From contig JAQVDF010000035.1 in assembly GCA_028698405.1 (NCBI GenBank), positions 1 through 9,562 of the forward strand: a stretch of 9,562 nucleotides of DNA, written 5' to 3'. Position numbers and translations under genes: made by a program. The stretch is from Phenylobacterium sp. Its GTDB lineage: Bacteria; Pseudomonadota; Alphaproteobacteria; Caulobacterales; Caulobacteraceae. How positions within the stretch are numbered: the first letter of the stretch is position 1; each line of letters opens with the position of its first letter. Under the pieces are notes generated by a model, which was given only the letters and a program-made list of their open reading frames with translations, was not told the origin of the DNA and made no database searches. This document shows, one piece after another, positions 1 to 6,940 of this stretch.

Positions 1-352
1 CCCCGACCTGATGTTCGTGATCGACACCAACAAGGAAGCCATCGCCATCCAGGAAGCCCGCAAGCTGGGCATCCCGGTGATCGCCATCCTCGACACCAAC
101 TGCGATCCGGACGGCATCACCCTGCCGATCCCGGGCAATGACGACGCGGCCCGCGCCATCCAGCTCTACTGCGACCTGATGGCCGATGCGATCCTCGACG
201 GCCTGGCCGCCGGCCAGGTAGCGGCGGGCGTCGACATCGGCGCGGCCGAGGCGCCGATCGAGCCGGCCCTGGCTGCCGAACTGGCCCCCGAGGAACCGGC
301 GCCGGCCGCTGACGCGGGCGCCGAGCAGGCCAGCGAACAGCCGGCGGGCTGA
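1..352 (+). CDS. rpsB: 30S ribosomal protein S2, C-terminal part (5' end outside window)
   Basis: Structural protein of the small ribosomal subunit; S2 binds at the head-body junction near S1 and is needed for translation initiation. The first complete codon is at base 2, and about 116 residues are present up to the TGA at 350-352. The second S2 family signature is visible at once: P-x2-MFV-x-D-x3-E-x3-I-x-E-x4-GIP, followed by the conserved [11 protein letters not shown] and PIPGNDDA segments and the helix ending in [10 protein letters not shown]. The last ~48 residues are a low-complexity Ala/Glu/Pro-rich tail, which reads as a disordered acidic extension beyond the S2 fold. Such tails vary in alphaproteobacterial S2 proteins. 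tsf follows 68 bases downstream, the classical rpsB-tsf pairing. The ATG at base 11 is an internal Met, not the start. Identification is very secure; only the N-terminus is missing. Confidence 0.97.
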   Translation, partial: PDLMFVIDTNKEAIAIQEARKLGIPVIAILDTNCDPDGITLPIPGNDDAARAIQLYCDLMADAILDGLAAGQVAAGVDIGAAEAPIEPALAAELAPEEPAPAADAGAEQASEQPAG

Positions 353-368
353 GCGCCACAAGACCGAG

Positions 369-391
369 GGCGGGGCCATGCGGGCCCCGCC
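369..391 (+). promoter_or_regulatory. GC-rich stem-loop between rpsB and tsf
   Basis: Bases 369-377 (ggcggggcc) pair perfectly with 383-391 (gggccccgcc read without its last base offset; 9 G-C pairs) around a 5-base loop at 378-382. No T run follows directly; the only one is TTTT at 404-407, 12 bases after the stem. It is therefore not a canonical intrinsic terminator. A plausible role is partial attenuation or mRNA stabilisation that sets the S2:EF-Ts ratio. The pairing is seen directly; the function is inferred. Confidence 0.5.
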
Positions 392-407
392 GCACCGCTA
401 ACCTTTT

Positions 408-414
408 GAAGGAG
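408..414 (+). promoter_or_regulatory. Ribosome binding site of tsf
   Basis: GAAGGAG at 408-414 is a strong Shine-Dalgarno sequence 6 bases before the ATG at 421. It decides the start: the in-frame TTG at 406 overlaps the SD itself and would add only five residues (MKEPT) before the canonical EF-Ts N-terminus, so it is not the start. Confidence 0.85.
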
Positions 415-420
415 CCGACC

Positions 421-1359
421 ATGGCGGAGATCACCGCTCAGCTGGTCAAGGACCTGCGCGAGAAGTCCGGCGCGGGCATGATGGACTGCAAGAAGGCCTT
501 GCAGGAGAACAACGGCGACCTCGAAGCGGCCATGGACTGGCTGCGCACCAAGGGCCTGTCCAAGGCCGCCAAGAAGTCCGACCGCGCGGCCGCCGAGGGC
601 GTCGTGGCCGGCCTCCTGTCGGCCGACGGCAAGACCGGCGTGATGATCGAGCTCAACTCCGAGACCGACTTCGTCGCCAAGAACGAGAAGTTCCAGGACG
701 CCGCCCGCCAGATCGCCCAGGTCGCGTTGGAGATCGAGGGCGTCGAGGCCATCTCGCAGGCCAAGACCGCCTCGGGCGAGGTCGTGTCCGATCTGGTCAC
801 CAACCTGATCGCGACCATCGGCGAGAACATGCGTCTGCGCCGCTCGGTCCGCCTGAGCGTCGATCAGGGCGCCGTCGCACTCTACCTGCACAACGTGGCC
901 GGCGAGGGCGTCGCGCGCCTCGGCGTGCTGGTGGCGCTGGAGAGCGCGGGCGATCCGGCCGTTCTGAAGGACGTGGGCCGCCGCATCGCGATGCACGTGG
1001 CCGGCACGCCGACCCCGCCGCTGGCGCTCAACTCCGACGAGCTCGACCCCGAGGTCGTCGCAAAGGAGCGCGAGATCCAGACCCAGACCGCGATGGAATC
1101 GGGCAAGCCCCGCGAAATCGCCGAGAAGATGGTCGAGGGCCGGATCCGCAAGTGGCAGGAAGAGGTCGTGCTGCTGAAGCAGCCGTTCGTCATGAACCCC
1201 GACCAGACGATCGAGCAGCTGATCGCCGAAACCGCCAAGCAGGTCGGCTCGCCCGTGACGGTGAAGGGCTTCGTCCGCTTCGCGCTCGGCGAAGGCGTGG
1301 AGAAGAAGTCCGAGGCGGACTTCGCCGCCGAAGTGGCCCAGCTCACCGGCCAGGCGTAG
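421..1359 (+). CDS. tsf: Translation elongation factor Ts
   Basis: EF-Ts is the cytoplasmic guanine nucleotide exchange factor that removes GDP from EF-Tu so that it can reload with GTP and aminoacyl-tRNA. The protein has 312 residues, slightly longer than the 283 of E. coli and usual for alphaproteobacteria. The N-terminal UBA-like module (about residues 1-55) carries [16 protein letters not shown] and the LRTKGL segment. The core signature TDFVAKN at residues 82-88 contains the Asp-Phe pair that inserts into EF-Tu and disturbs Mg-GDP binding. Two dimerisation-type subdomains follow, with the HVAG motif near residue 195 and a C-terminal coiled-coil and tail region. The ATG at 421 is chosen because a strong SD lies just upstream. 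It is the second gene of the rpsB-tsf unit, and a long hairpin follows the stop. Confidence 0.98.
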   Translation: MAEITAQLVKDLREKSGAGMMDCKKALQENNGDLEAAMDWLRTKGLSKAAKKSDRAAAEGVVAGLLSADGKTGVMIELNSETDFVAKNEKFQDAARQIAQVALEIEGVEAISQAKTASGEVVSDLVTNLIATIGENMRLRRSVRLSVDQGAVALYLHNVAGEGVARLGVLVALESAGDPAVLKDVGRRIAMHVAGTPTPPLALNSDELDPEVVAKEREIQTQTAMESGKPREIAEKMVEGRIRKWQEEVVLLKQPFVMNPDQTIEQLIAETAKQVGSPVTVKGFVRFALGEGVEKKSEADFAAEVAQLTGQA

Positions 1360-1381
1360 CGCCGCCCAAACCTCGCGCTAT

Positions 1382-1420
1382 AAGGGCGCGGCGCGGTTCG
1401 ACGCGCTGCGCCCTTTCGCT
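1382..1420 (+). terminator. Probable intrinsic terminator after tsf
   Basis: Bases 1382-1395 pair with 1402-1415 to give a 14-bp stem containing one G-T pair, around the 6-base loop gttcga at 1396-1401. A short T-containing run follows (TTTCGCTATTCT, about 1414-1425). The stem is very stable, but the T tract is short and broken, so termination may be partial. Its position between tsf and pyrH fits the end of the rpsB-tsf transcript, with some read-through into pyrH possible. Confidence 0.6.
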
Positions 1421-1450
1421 ATTCTGAAGCCCCCCTGACTCGGAGCCGCG

Positions 1451-2170
1451 ATGCCCGCCGACCCGCCCCGCTACAAACGCATCCTGCTGAAGGTTTCCGG
1501 GGAGGCCGGGGCCGGCGGCGAGGGTTTCGGAATCGATCCCAAGACCCTTGAGCGGGTCGCCGCGGACATCGCCGAGGTGGTCCGCGAGGGCATCGAGGTG
1601 TGCCTGGTGATCGGCGGCGGCAACATCTTCCGCGGCGCCATCCTGGCCGAGAGCGGCATGGAGAGAGCCAGCGCCGACTACATGGGCATGCTGGCCACGG
1701 TGATGAACGCGCTCGCCCTGCAGGCCAGCCTGGAGAAGATCGGCGTCTACACCCGCGTGCAGTCGGCCATCCCGATGGCCGCGATCTGCGAGCCCTACAT
1801 CCGCCGCCGGGCCCTGCGGCACCTGGAGAAGGGCAGGGTGGTGATCTTCGCCGCCGGCCTCGGCGCGCCGTTCTTCACCACCGACACCCCGGCCGCGCTT
1901 CGCGCCGCCGAGATGGGCTGCGATGCGCTGTTCAAGGGCACCAGCGTGGACGGCGTCTACACCGCCGACCCCAAGAAGGATCCGACGGCCACCCGCTACG
2001 ACCGGCTGAGCTACCAGGACGTGCTGGCCAAGGACCTCAAGGTGATGGACGCTTCGGCTATCGCCCTGATGCGCGACAACCACATCCCGATCGTCGTCTT
2101 TTCGATCCGCGAGCGGGGCAACCTGCTCAAGGTGCTGAAGGGCGAGGGGGTCTACACCACCATCGCCTGA
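1451..2170 (+). CDS. pyrH: Uridylate kinase (UMP kinase)
   Basis: PyrH phosphorylates UMP to UDP with ATP in the cytoplasm, an essential step in pyrimidine nucleotide supply. It belongs to the amino-acid kinase fold and is unrelated to eukaryotic UMP/CMP kinases. The 239-residue length is typical of bacterial hexameric UMPKs. Visible motifs: K14 with SGE at 16-18 (phosphate binding), IGGGNIFRG at 54-62, DYMGMLAT at 76-83 (UMP pocket and dimer region), FFTTDT at 141-146 (UMP/ATP site), and [10 protein letters not shown] at 167-176 (ATP site), followed by [12 protein letters not shown] at 199-210. The stretch just before FFTTDT reads AAGLGAP where most homologues have a GGTGNP-like loop. A CGGAG at 1441-1445 lies 5 bases before the ATG and serves as SD. 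The usual rpsB-tsf-pyrH-frr order supports the call. Confidence 0.97.
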   Translation: MPADPPRYKRILLKVSGEAGAGGEGFGIDPKTLERVAADIAEVVREGIEVCLVIGGGNIFRGAILAESGMERASADYMGMLATVMNALALQASLEKIGVYTRVQSAIPMAAICEPYIRRRALRHLEKGRVVIFAAGLGAPFFTTDTPAALRAAEMGCDALFKGTSVDGVYTADPKKDPTATRYDRLSYQDVLAKDLKVMDASAIALMRDNHIPIVVFSIRERGNLLKVLKGEGVYTTIA

Positions 2171-2303
2171 GGGGAGCGGCGTTTCGGCATCGCAAGCCGC
2201 GCGTTTTATCCATAGGTTCTAGAAAGTCGCCCGGTTCCTGCACCGAAGCTGCACACCTTCGGCCCCGGACCGGTCTATAGCTCGCAAGACGTGAGGAGCG
2301 CTC
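2171..2303 (+). other. pyrH-frr spacer with a second hairpin
   Basis: This is the longest gene-free stretch in the window (133 bases) and is clearly more AT-rich in its middle than the flanking genes (around 2203-2226). Besides the terminator-like hairpin it holds a second perfect 6-bp inverted repeat, ccgaag (2243-2248) and cttcgg (2257-2262), around an 8-base loop. It is a natural place for a promoter driving the downstream envelope operon, but I found no convincing -35/-10 pair and do not assign one. GAGGAG at 2293-2298 is the SD of frr. Confidence 0.4.
2176..2209 (+). terminator. Possible weak terminator after pyrH
   Basis: GCGGC at 2176-2180 pairs with GCCGC at 2196-2200; the inner part can extend imperfectly (TT/AA, then CG/CG around GCAT). 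It is followed by GCG and a TTTT run at 2204-2207. The hairpin lies 5 bases after the pyrH stop. The stem is short and interrupted and the T run begins three bases late, so termination is uncertain. Confidence 0.4.
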
Positions 2304-2870
2304 ATGGCCACCGTCGAGAAACCGGTGCTTTCGAAGTACAAGGATCGCATGGACAAGGCGATCGCTGTCCTGAAGGAGGAGTTCGCCAGCCTCCGCACGG
2401 GGCGCGCCTCGTCCAGCCTGCTCGACCAGGTGCAGGTGGAGGCCTACGGCTCCACCGTGCCGCTCAATCAGGTGGCCGCCGTCAGCGTGCCCGAGCCTCG
2501 TATGATCGTGGTCAACGTCTGGGACCGCGGCACCGTGGTCTCGGTCGAGAAGGCCATCCGCGCCTCGGAACTGGGCCTCAACCCCGTGGTCGACGGCCAG
2601 AGCCTGAGGATCCCGATCCCGCCGCTCACCGAGGAGCGCCGCCGCGAGCTGGCCAAGCTGGCCGGCAAGTATGCGGAGCAGCAGCGGGTCGCCGTGCGAA
2701 ACATCCGCCGCGAAGCCAACGACGACCTGAAGAAGGCCGAAAAGGCCGGCGCCATCAGTCAGGACGAACTGAAGCGGATGGAGGCCGAGGTTCAGAAGAT
2801 CACCGACCAGGAGATCAAGCTGATCGACGAAGCCTTGAAAACCAAAGAGCAAGAGATCATGCAGGTCTGA
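2304..2870 (+). CDS. frr: Ribosome recycling factor
   Basis: RRF works with EF-G after peptide release to split the terminated 70S ribosome into subunits. The 188-residue protein matches the ~185 residues usual for the family. Domain I, a three-helix bundle, is formed by roughly residues 1-30 and 105-188; domain II, the small beta domain, by about 31-104. Conserved segments are LRTGRAS at 30-36, [14 protein letters not shown] at 53-66, GLNPVVDG at 91-98, [10 protein letters not shown] at 104-113 and [10 protein letters not shown] at 131-140. R132 matches the essential Arg of E. coli RRF. A GAGGAG SD at 2293-2298 precedes the ATG by 5 bases. It opens the densely packed run of genes to the right and is separated from uppS by 41 bases. 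Confidence 0.98.
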   Translation: MATVEKPVLSKYKDRMDKAIAVLKEEFASLRTGRASSSLLDQVQVEAYGSTVPLNQVAAVSVPEPRMIVVNVWDRGTVVSVEKAIRASELGLNPVVDGQSLRIPIPPLTEERRRELAKLAGKYAEQQRVAVRNIRREANDDLKKAEKAGAISQDELKRMEAEVQKITDQEIKLIDEALKTKEQEIMQV

Positions 2871-2888
2871 AGCCCCGCCAAGGGCTTC
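2869..2888 (+). promoter_or_regulatory. Intercistronic stem-loop at the frr stop
   Basis: GAAGCCC (2869-2875) pairs perfectly with GGGCTTC (2882-2888) around the loop CGCCAA. The 5' arm includes the last two bases of the frr TGA. An A-rich stretch and the uppS SD follow instead of a T run, so it is not a terminator. It could protect upstream mRNA or tune uppS translation; that role is inferred. Confidence 0.4.
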
Positions 2889-2911
2889 CCCGGAAAAAGG
2901 ACGAGTGCGCC

Positions 2912-3691
2912 ATGGCCGGCGGCAAACGTGGAGAGCCGAAAGGCGCCCCTTCGGGTGACGCCGGCGTGGGACAGGCTCTGCACGTCGCGATCGTGATGGA
3001 CGGCAATGGCCGGTGGGCCAAGCGGCGCGGGCTGCCCCGCACGCTCGGCCATCGGGCCGGCGTGGAGTCGCTCAAGCGCACGGTTTCGGCTGCGCCGGAA
3101 CTCGGCGTGCGTTGGCTGACCGTGTTCGGCTTCTCCACCGAGAACTGGAGCCGGCCCGCCGCCGAGGTGGCCGAGCTCATGGCGCTCCCCAAGCGCTACT
3201 TCGAGACCGACCTGGCCCGCCTCGAGAGGGAAGGTGTCAGGGTGCGGGTGCTGGGCCGCCGCGAGGGGCTGGCCGAGGATCTGGTGCAGATCATCGACGA
3301 GGCCGAACGCCGGACCGCGCACAACGACCGCTTCTTCCTGCAGGTGGCGTTCAACTACGGGGGCCAGGCCGACATCGTCGATGCGGCGCGCCGCTTCGCG
3401 CAGGATGTCGCCGAGGGTCGGGCCAAGCCAGAGGACCTGACCGAGCAGGCGTTCGGCCGGCTGCTGTCGACCGGCGACCTGCCCCCGCCGGACCTGGTCA
3501 TCCGGCCGTCCGGCGAGCAGCGGCTGTCCAATTTCCTTCTCTGGGAGTCGGCCTACGCCGAGTTCGTCTTCCAGGACGTGCTGTGGCCCGACTACGGGTT
3601 CGAGCACCTCAAGGCGGCCATCGAGATCTTCCAGACGCGCGAGCGGCGGTACGGCGGCGCCGTAGCCGATGATGTGCTTGCCGCAGGCTAG
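2912..3691 (+). CDS. uppS: Undecaprenyl-diphosphate synthase (cis-prenyltransferase)
   Basis: UppS condenses eight isopentenyl-PP units onto farnesyl-PP with cis geometry to give C55-PP, the precursor of the lipid carrier for peptidoglycan and surface polysaccharides. The 259-residue protein carries every family landmark: HVAIVMDGNGRWA at 24-36 with catalytic D30, GHRAG at 47-51, FSTENW at 74-79, FNYGGQADI at 147-155, and RPSGEQRLSNFLLW at 198-211 with the diphosphate-binding Arg residues, then E217 in AYAEF (Mg site) and LWPDY. The first ~20 residues (Gly/Lys-rich) are not part of the fold. The reading frame stays open far upstream through frr, but homology begins only here, and AAGGA at 2897-2901 supports the ATG at 2912. 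Its 3' end overlaps cdsA by 23 bases. Some members of the family make shorter or longer products; chain length cannot be read reliably here. Confidence 0.97.
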   Translation: MAGGKRGEPKGAPSGDAGVGQALHVAIVMDGNGRWAKRRGLPRTLGHRAGVESLKRTVSAAPELGVRWLTVFGFSTENWSRPAAEVAELMALPKRYFETDLARLEREGVRVRVLGRREGLAEDLVQIIDEAERRTAHNDRFFLQVAFNYGGQADIVDAARRFAQDVAEGRAKPEDLTEQAFGRLLSTGDLPPPDLVIRPSGEQRLSNFLLWESAYAEFVFQDVLWPDYGFEHLKAAIEIFQTRERRYGGAVADDVLAAG

Positions 3692-4490
3692 ACGTTTCGA
3701 CTGGTCGAACCTGGGCGTACGGGCGGTCTCGACCCTCGTGCTCGTCCCGTTGGTGCTGGCCGCCGTCTGGCTGGACGGCCCGTGGTACCTGCTGCTGATG
3801 AGCGTGGGGGTGGCGCTGCTGGCCATCGAATGGGGCCAGATGACGGCGCCCCAGGCCCCGGTGCGCATCGCTGCGGCGGTGACTGCGGCGGTGCTGGCCT
3901 GCCTGTTCATCGTCTATCACGGGCACACGGCGGTCGCCTGGATGGCGATGGTGATCGGCGCCGCGGCCGCGGCCCTGGTGGCCCGTGGCGTGGCCGAGCG
4001 GCCCGCTGACGCCGCCTTCGGCGTGGTCTACATCGCCGTGCCGTCGGTCTGCCTGATCTGGCTGCGCGACAAGCCGGAAGGCATGTGGTGGACCTACCTC
4101 CTGTTCGCGGTCACCTGGGCGGCGGACATCTTCGCCTTCCTGGTCGGCAGCAGTCTCAAGGGCCCGAAGCTGTGGCCCAGGTTTTCGCCCAACAAGACCT
4201 GGTCGGGCTTCGTCGGCGGCCTTGCCGGCTCGATGATCGTCGGCGGGGCGGTAGCGACCCTGACCCCGCTTCACCTGGGACTGCCGGCTGCGGCGGTCAT
4301 CGGTCTGGCCGGCGGGGCGGCTACCATGGCGGGCGACCTCTGGGAATCGATGTTGAAGCGCCGCTTCGGCGTGAAGGACTCCGGCGACCTGATCCCCGGC
4401 CATGGGGGCTTGCTGGACCGGGTGGACGGGCTGATGTTCGCCGCCGTGGTGCTGGCCGCCGCACGATTGATGGATTTCGGATGGCATTGA
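3669..4490 (+). CDS. cdsA: Phosphatidate cytidylyltransferase (CDP-diglyceride synthase)
   Basis: CdsA is an inner-membrane enzyme that converts phosphatidic acid and CTP to CDP-diacylglycerol, the branch point for all phospholipids. The protein has 273 residues, is strongly hydrophobic, and has about eight or nine candidate membrane segments (for example near 17-35, 40-54, 66-83, 89-106, 117-132, 140-160, 181-200, 256-268). The C-terminal family signature is complete: S227-x2-KR-x4[18 protein letters not shown], ending at D253. SPNKTWSG at 173-180 is the other conserved cytoplasmic loop. The start at 3669 lies inside uppS (23-base overlap) and no clear SD precedes it, so translation is probably coupled to uppS; the adjacent ATG at 3672 is an equally possible start. 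The last 10 bases overlap dxr. Confidence 0.96.
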   Translation: MMCLPQARRFDWSNLGVRAVSTLVLVPLVLAAVWLDGPWYLLLMSVGVALLAIEWGQMTAPQAPVRIAAAVTAAVLACLFIVYHGHTAVAWMAMVIGAAAAALVARGVAERPADAAFGVVYIAVPSVCLIWLRDKPEGMWWTYLLFAVTWAADIFAFLVGSSLKGPKLWPRFSPNKTWSGFVGGLAGSMIVGGAVATLTPLHLGLPAAAVIGLAGGAATMAGDLWESMLKRRFGVKDSGDLIPGHGGLLDRVDGLMFAAVVLAAARLMDFGWH

Positions 4491-5674
4491 ACCTGCCGCG
4501 GCGCGTCAGCGTCCTGGGATCGACGGGGTCGGTGGGCGTCTCGACCCTCGACCTGTTCGACAAGGCCGCCGTCGAGGTGGAGGTGGTCGCCCTGACCGCC
4601 GGCCGCAACGTCGAACGGCTGGCCGAGCAGGCGCTGCGCTGGCGACCGCAGCTGGCGGTGATCGAGAACGAGGCGGCGCTGCCGGAACTGCGCGAGCGGT
4701 TGAAGGGCTCGGGCATCGAGGCCGCCGCGGGCGCCGCCGCGGTCGCCGACGCCGCCTCCGCCGACGTGCAGTGGGTGATGAGCGCCATCGTCGGCTTCGC
4801 GGGGCTCGCCCCGACCCTTCAGGCCGCCCGCGCCGGCGCCGTCGTCGCCCTGGCCAACAAGGAGAGCCTGGTCTGCGCGGGCCCTGCGCTGCTGCGGACC
4901 GCGAAGCTGGCCGGCGGGGCCGTCGTGCCGGTGGATTCCGAGCACTCGGCGATCTTCCAGGTTCTGGACCCGAGCTGCGCCCAGCACGTGAGCCGGCTGA
5001 TCCTCACGGCTTCCGGCGGGCCGTTCCGCAGGGCCAGCCTCGAAGAGATGCGCCACGCGACGCCCGAGAAGGCGCTGGCTCACCCGAACTGGAGCATGGG
5101 CGCCAAGATCTCGATCGACTCGGCGACGATGATGAACAAGGGGCTGGAGGTGATCGAGGCCGCCTATCTGTTCTCCATGGCCCCCGAGCGGATCTCGGTG
5201 CTGATCCACCCGCAGTCGATCGTGCACAGCATGGTCGAGTACGCCGACGGCTCGACCCTGGCCCAGCTCGGCCCGGCGGACATGCGCGCACCCATCGCCT
5301 GCGCATTCGCCTGGCCCGACCGGCTGCCCTGGCCGGCGCCGCAGCTCGACCTGGTGCGCGATGGGCCGCTGTCGTTCGAGGACCCGGACCTTGAGCGGTT
5401 TCCGGCGCTGTCGCTGGCCAAGCAGGCGCTGGTCGCCGGGCGGGGCGCGCCGGCCGCCCTGAACGCCGCCAACGAAGTGGCCGTCGGGGCTTTCCTTGAC
5501 CGGAAGATCGGCTTTCTCGATATTGCCGCCACCGTGGCCGAGACGTTGGAGCGCATGGAGCGGACGGGCGCGCTGACAACCGACGGCGACGACGCGCTGG
5601 AGTGCGCCAGATCGACCAATGCGACGGCGCGCCACGTGGCCGATGGGGTCATCACGGGGCTAGGCGCGCCCTAG
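4481..5674 (+). CDS. dxr: 1-deoxy-D-xylulose 5-phosphate reductoisomerase
   Basis: Dxr (IspC) rearranges and reduces DXP to 2-C-methyl-D-erythritol 4-phosphate with NADPH, the first committed step of the MEP isoprenoid pathway. The 397-residue length matches E. coli (398). The N-terminal Rossmann domain shows GSTGSVG at 13-19 and later ANKESLV at 125-131. The metal ligands are D152 and E154 (VDSEHSAIF) and E223 ([10 protein letters not shown]). Other substrate contacts are S178 in TASGGPF, H201 in HPNWSMG, S214, N219 and K220. NAANEVAV lies at 328-335 in the C-terminal helical domain. The start ATG overlaps the cdsA stop by 10 bases; only a weak GGA precedes it, so coupling is likely. Its pathway supplies precursors used by uppS two genes upstream. 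The frame is open further upstream within cdsA, but nothing there resembles Dxr. Confidence 0.98.
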   Translation: MALNLPRRVSVLGSTGSVGVSTLDLFDKAAVEVEVVALTAGRNVERLAEQALRWRPQLAVIENEAALPELRERLKGSGIEAAAGAAAVADAASADVQWVMSAIVGFAGLAPTLQAARAGAVVALANKESLVCAGPALLRTAKLAGGAVVPVDSEHSAIFQVLDPSCAQHVSRLILTASGGPFRRASLEEMRHATPEKALAHPNWSMGAKISIDSATMMNKGLEVIEAAYLFSMAPERISVLIHPQSIVHSMVEYADGSTLAQLGPADMRAPIACAFAWPDRLPWPAPQLDLVRDGPLSFEDPDLERFPALSLAKQALVAGRGAPAALNAANEVAVGAFLDRKIGFLDIAATVAETLERMERTGALTTDGDDALECARSTNATARHVADGVITGLGAP

Positions 5675-5697
5675 GCCCGATGGAGTAAGTCCGCCTG

Positions 5698-6906
5698 ATG
5701 CTCGACATCCTGCAAACCGCCGCCTTCTACGTGGTGCCCTTCCTGCTGGTGCTGGGGCTGGTGGTCACCGTCCACGAACTGGGCCACTTCTGGGCGGCGC
5801 GGGCGCTGGGGATGAGCGTCGAACGCTTCTCGCTGGGCTTCGGCAAGGCCATCGCCCAGTGGACCGACAAGTCCGGCGTAGAGTGGCGCATCGGCTGGCT
5901 GCCCCTCGGCGGCTACGTGAAGTTCTCCGGCGACGAGAACGAGGCCAGCGTTCCCGACCAGGACCACCTGGACGCCCTGCGTCGCGAGCTGATCGCGCGC
6001 GGCGACGAGAAGGCGCTGAACACCTACTTCCAGTTCCGGCCGGTGTGGCAGCGCGCCGTGGTCACCGCGGCCGGGCCGCTGTCCAACTTCGTGCTGGCGA
6101 TCGTCATCTTCGCGGCCATCGCCTTCGCGGTCGGCGAGCCCTACACGCCGGCGCGGGTCGGCGGGGTGGTGCCGAACTCGGCCGCCGCCGAGGCGGGCTT
6201 CCAGCCGGGCGACCTGGTGCTGGCCGTCGATGGCGATCCGATCGACCGCTTCCAGGAACTGGAGGTGGCGATCAAGCTGCGCTCGGACACCCGCACCGCC
6301 TTCCTGGTCGAGCGGGCAGGAGAGCGGATTACGCTCATGGCCACCCCCCGCCGGCAGGAGATCGTCAATCCGCTCGGCCGGACCGACCGGCTGGGCGTGC
6401 TGGGAATCCGCAGCGACACGGCTCTCGAGCTGAAGCGCTACGGGCCCGTCGAGGCCGTGGGCCGGGGCGTGGCCCAGACCTCGGAAACCATCGAGACCAC
6501 CCTGTTCTACCTGGGGCGGCTGTTCACCGGCCGCGAAGGCCCCGAACAACTCAGCGGCCCGCTCGGCATGGCCCATCTGTCCGGCGATCTCGCCAAGCTG
6601 ACCCGCGAGCAGGCGCCCGACACGGAGAGCTTCCTGCTCAACCTCGGTCTTCGGATGGTCAATCTGGCGGCTGTAATCTCGGTGGGAATCGGGTTCATCA
6701 ACCTGCTGCCGATCCCGGTGCTGGATGGGGGGCATCTGCTGTTCTATGCCTACGAAGCGCTCGCTCGCCGCCCTCTTGCCGCCAAGGTTCAGGCCGTAGG
6801 CTACCGTGCAGGTCTTGCGCTGGTGCTCGGATTGATGTTGTTCGCCACCTGGAACGATCTGCAGCGCCTGCGTGTGTTCTCAATCCTCGGCGGCCTGGGC
6901 ACCTAA
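5698..6906 (+). CDS. rseP: Site-2 intramembrane zinc metalloprotease (RseP/MmpA type)
   Basis: This polytopic inner-membrane protease of the M50 family cleaves transmembrane segments of already-trimmed substrates: anti-sigma factor RseA in E. coli, and the polarity protein PodJ for MmpA of Caulobacter. The protein has 402 residues. HELGH at 26-30 in the first membrane segment gives two zinc His and the catalytic Glu; the third ligand is D343 in NLLPIPVLDGGH (335-346). Membrane segments are near 8-28, 122-146, 318-340 and 368-386. PLGGYVKFSGDE at 69-80 is the conserved membrane-associated loop. Only one clear PDZ domain is seen (about 155-222), against two in E. coli RseP (450 residues). GGAG at 5682-5685 is a possible SD but lies 12 bases from the ATG. 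The substrate in this organism cannot be read from the sequence. The MmpA name applies if this is a Caulobacter relative. Confidence 0.95.
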   Translation: MLDILQTAAFYVVPFLLVLGLVVTVHELGHFWAARALGMSVERFSLGFGKAIAQWTDKSGVEWRIGWLPLGGYVKFSGDENEASVPDQDHLDALRRELIARGDEKALNTYFQFRPVWQRAVVTAAGPLSNFVLAIVIFAAIAFAVGEPYTPARVGGVVPNSAAAEAGFQPGDLVLAVDGDPIDRFQELEVAIKLRSDTRTAFLVERAGERITLMATPRRQEIVNPLGRTDRLGVLGIRSDTALELKRYGPVEAVGRGVAQTSETIETTLFYLGRLFTGREGPEQLSGPLGMAHLSGDLAKLTREQAPDTESFLLNLGLRMVNLAAVISVGIGFINLLPIPVLDGGHLLFYAYEALARRPLAAKVQAVGYRAGLALVLGLMLFATWNDLQRLRVFSILGGLGT

Positions 6907-6940
6907 GCGCCCGGCTCCTCTTCCAGTGACGGCTGACCTG

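Noticed and set aside
1376..1384. GCTATAAG resembling a Caulobacter housekeeping -10 element upstream of pyrH
   Set aside because: There is no matching -35 at the right distance, which would fall in the end of tsf without a TTGAC-like sequence, and the bases form part of the terminator-like hairpin.
2291..2911. Open + strand frame through frr that continues without a stop into uppS, as if encoding a 466-residue protein
   Set aside because: The upstream part is a frame-shifted reading of the well-conserved frr gene, with Arg/Gly/Gln-rich composition typical of GC-rich shadow frames. UppS homology begins only near residue 20 of the protein starting at 2912.
4085..4480. Upstream in-frame extension of dxr inside cdsA
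   Set aside because: It reads cdsA in the wrong frame; Dxr homology and normal length start at the ATG at 4481.
4271..5635. 454-codon open frame on the minus strand opposite dxr
   Set aside because: Same antisense shadow effect; composition is Arg/Gly/His-rich and the sense strand is full-length Dxr with all active-site residues.
5680..5688. Minimal ATG-GAG-TAA reading frame just before rseP, in the same frame
   Set aside because: It has no SD of its own and can easily arise by chance; its GGAG is better read as the possible SD of rseP.
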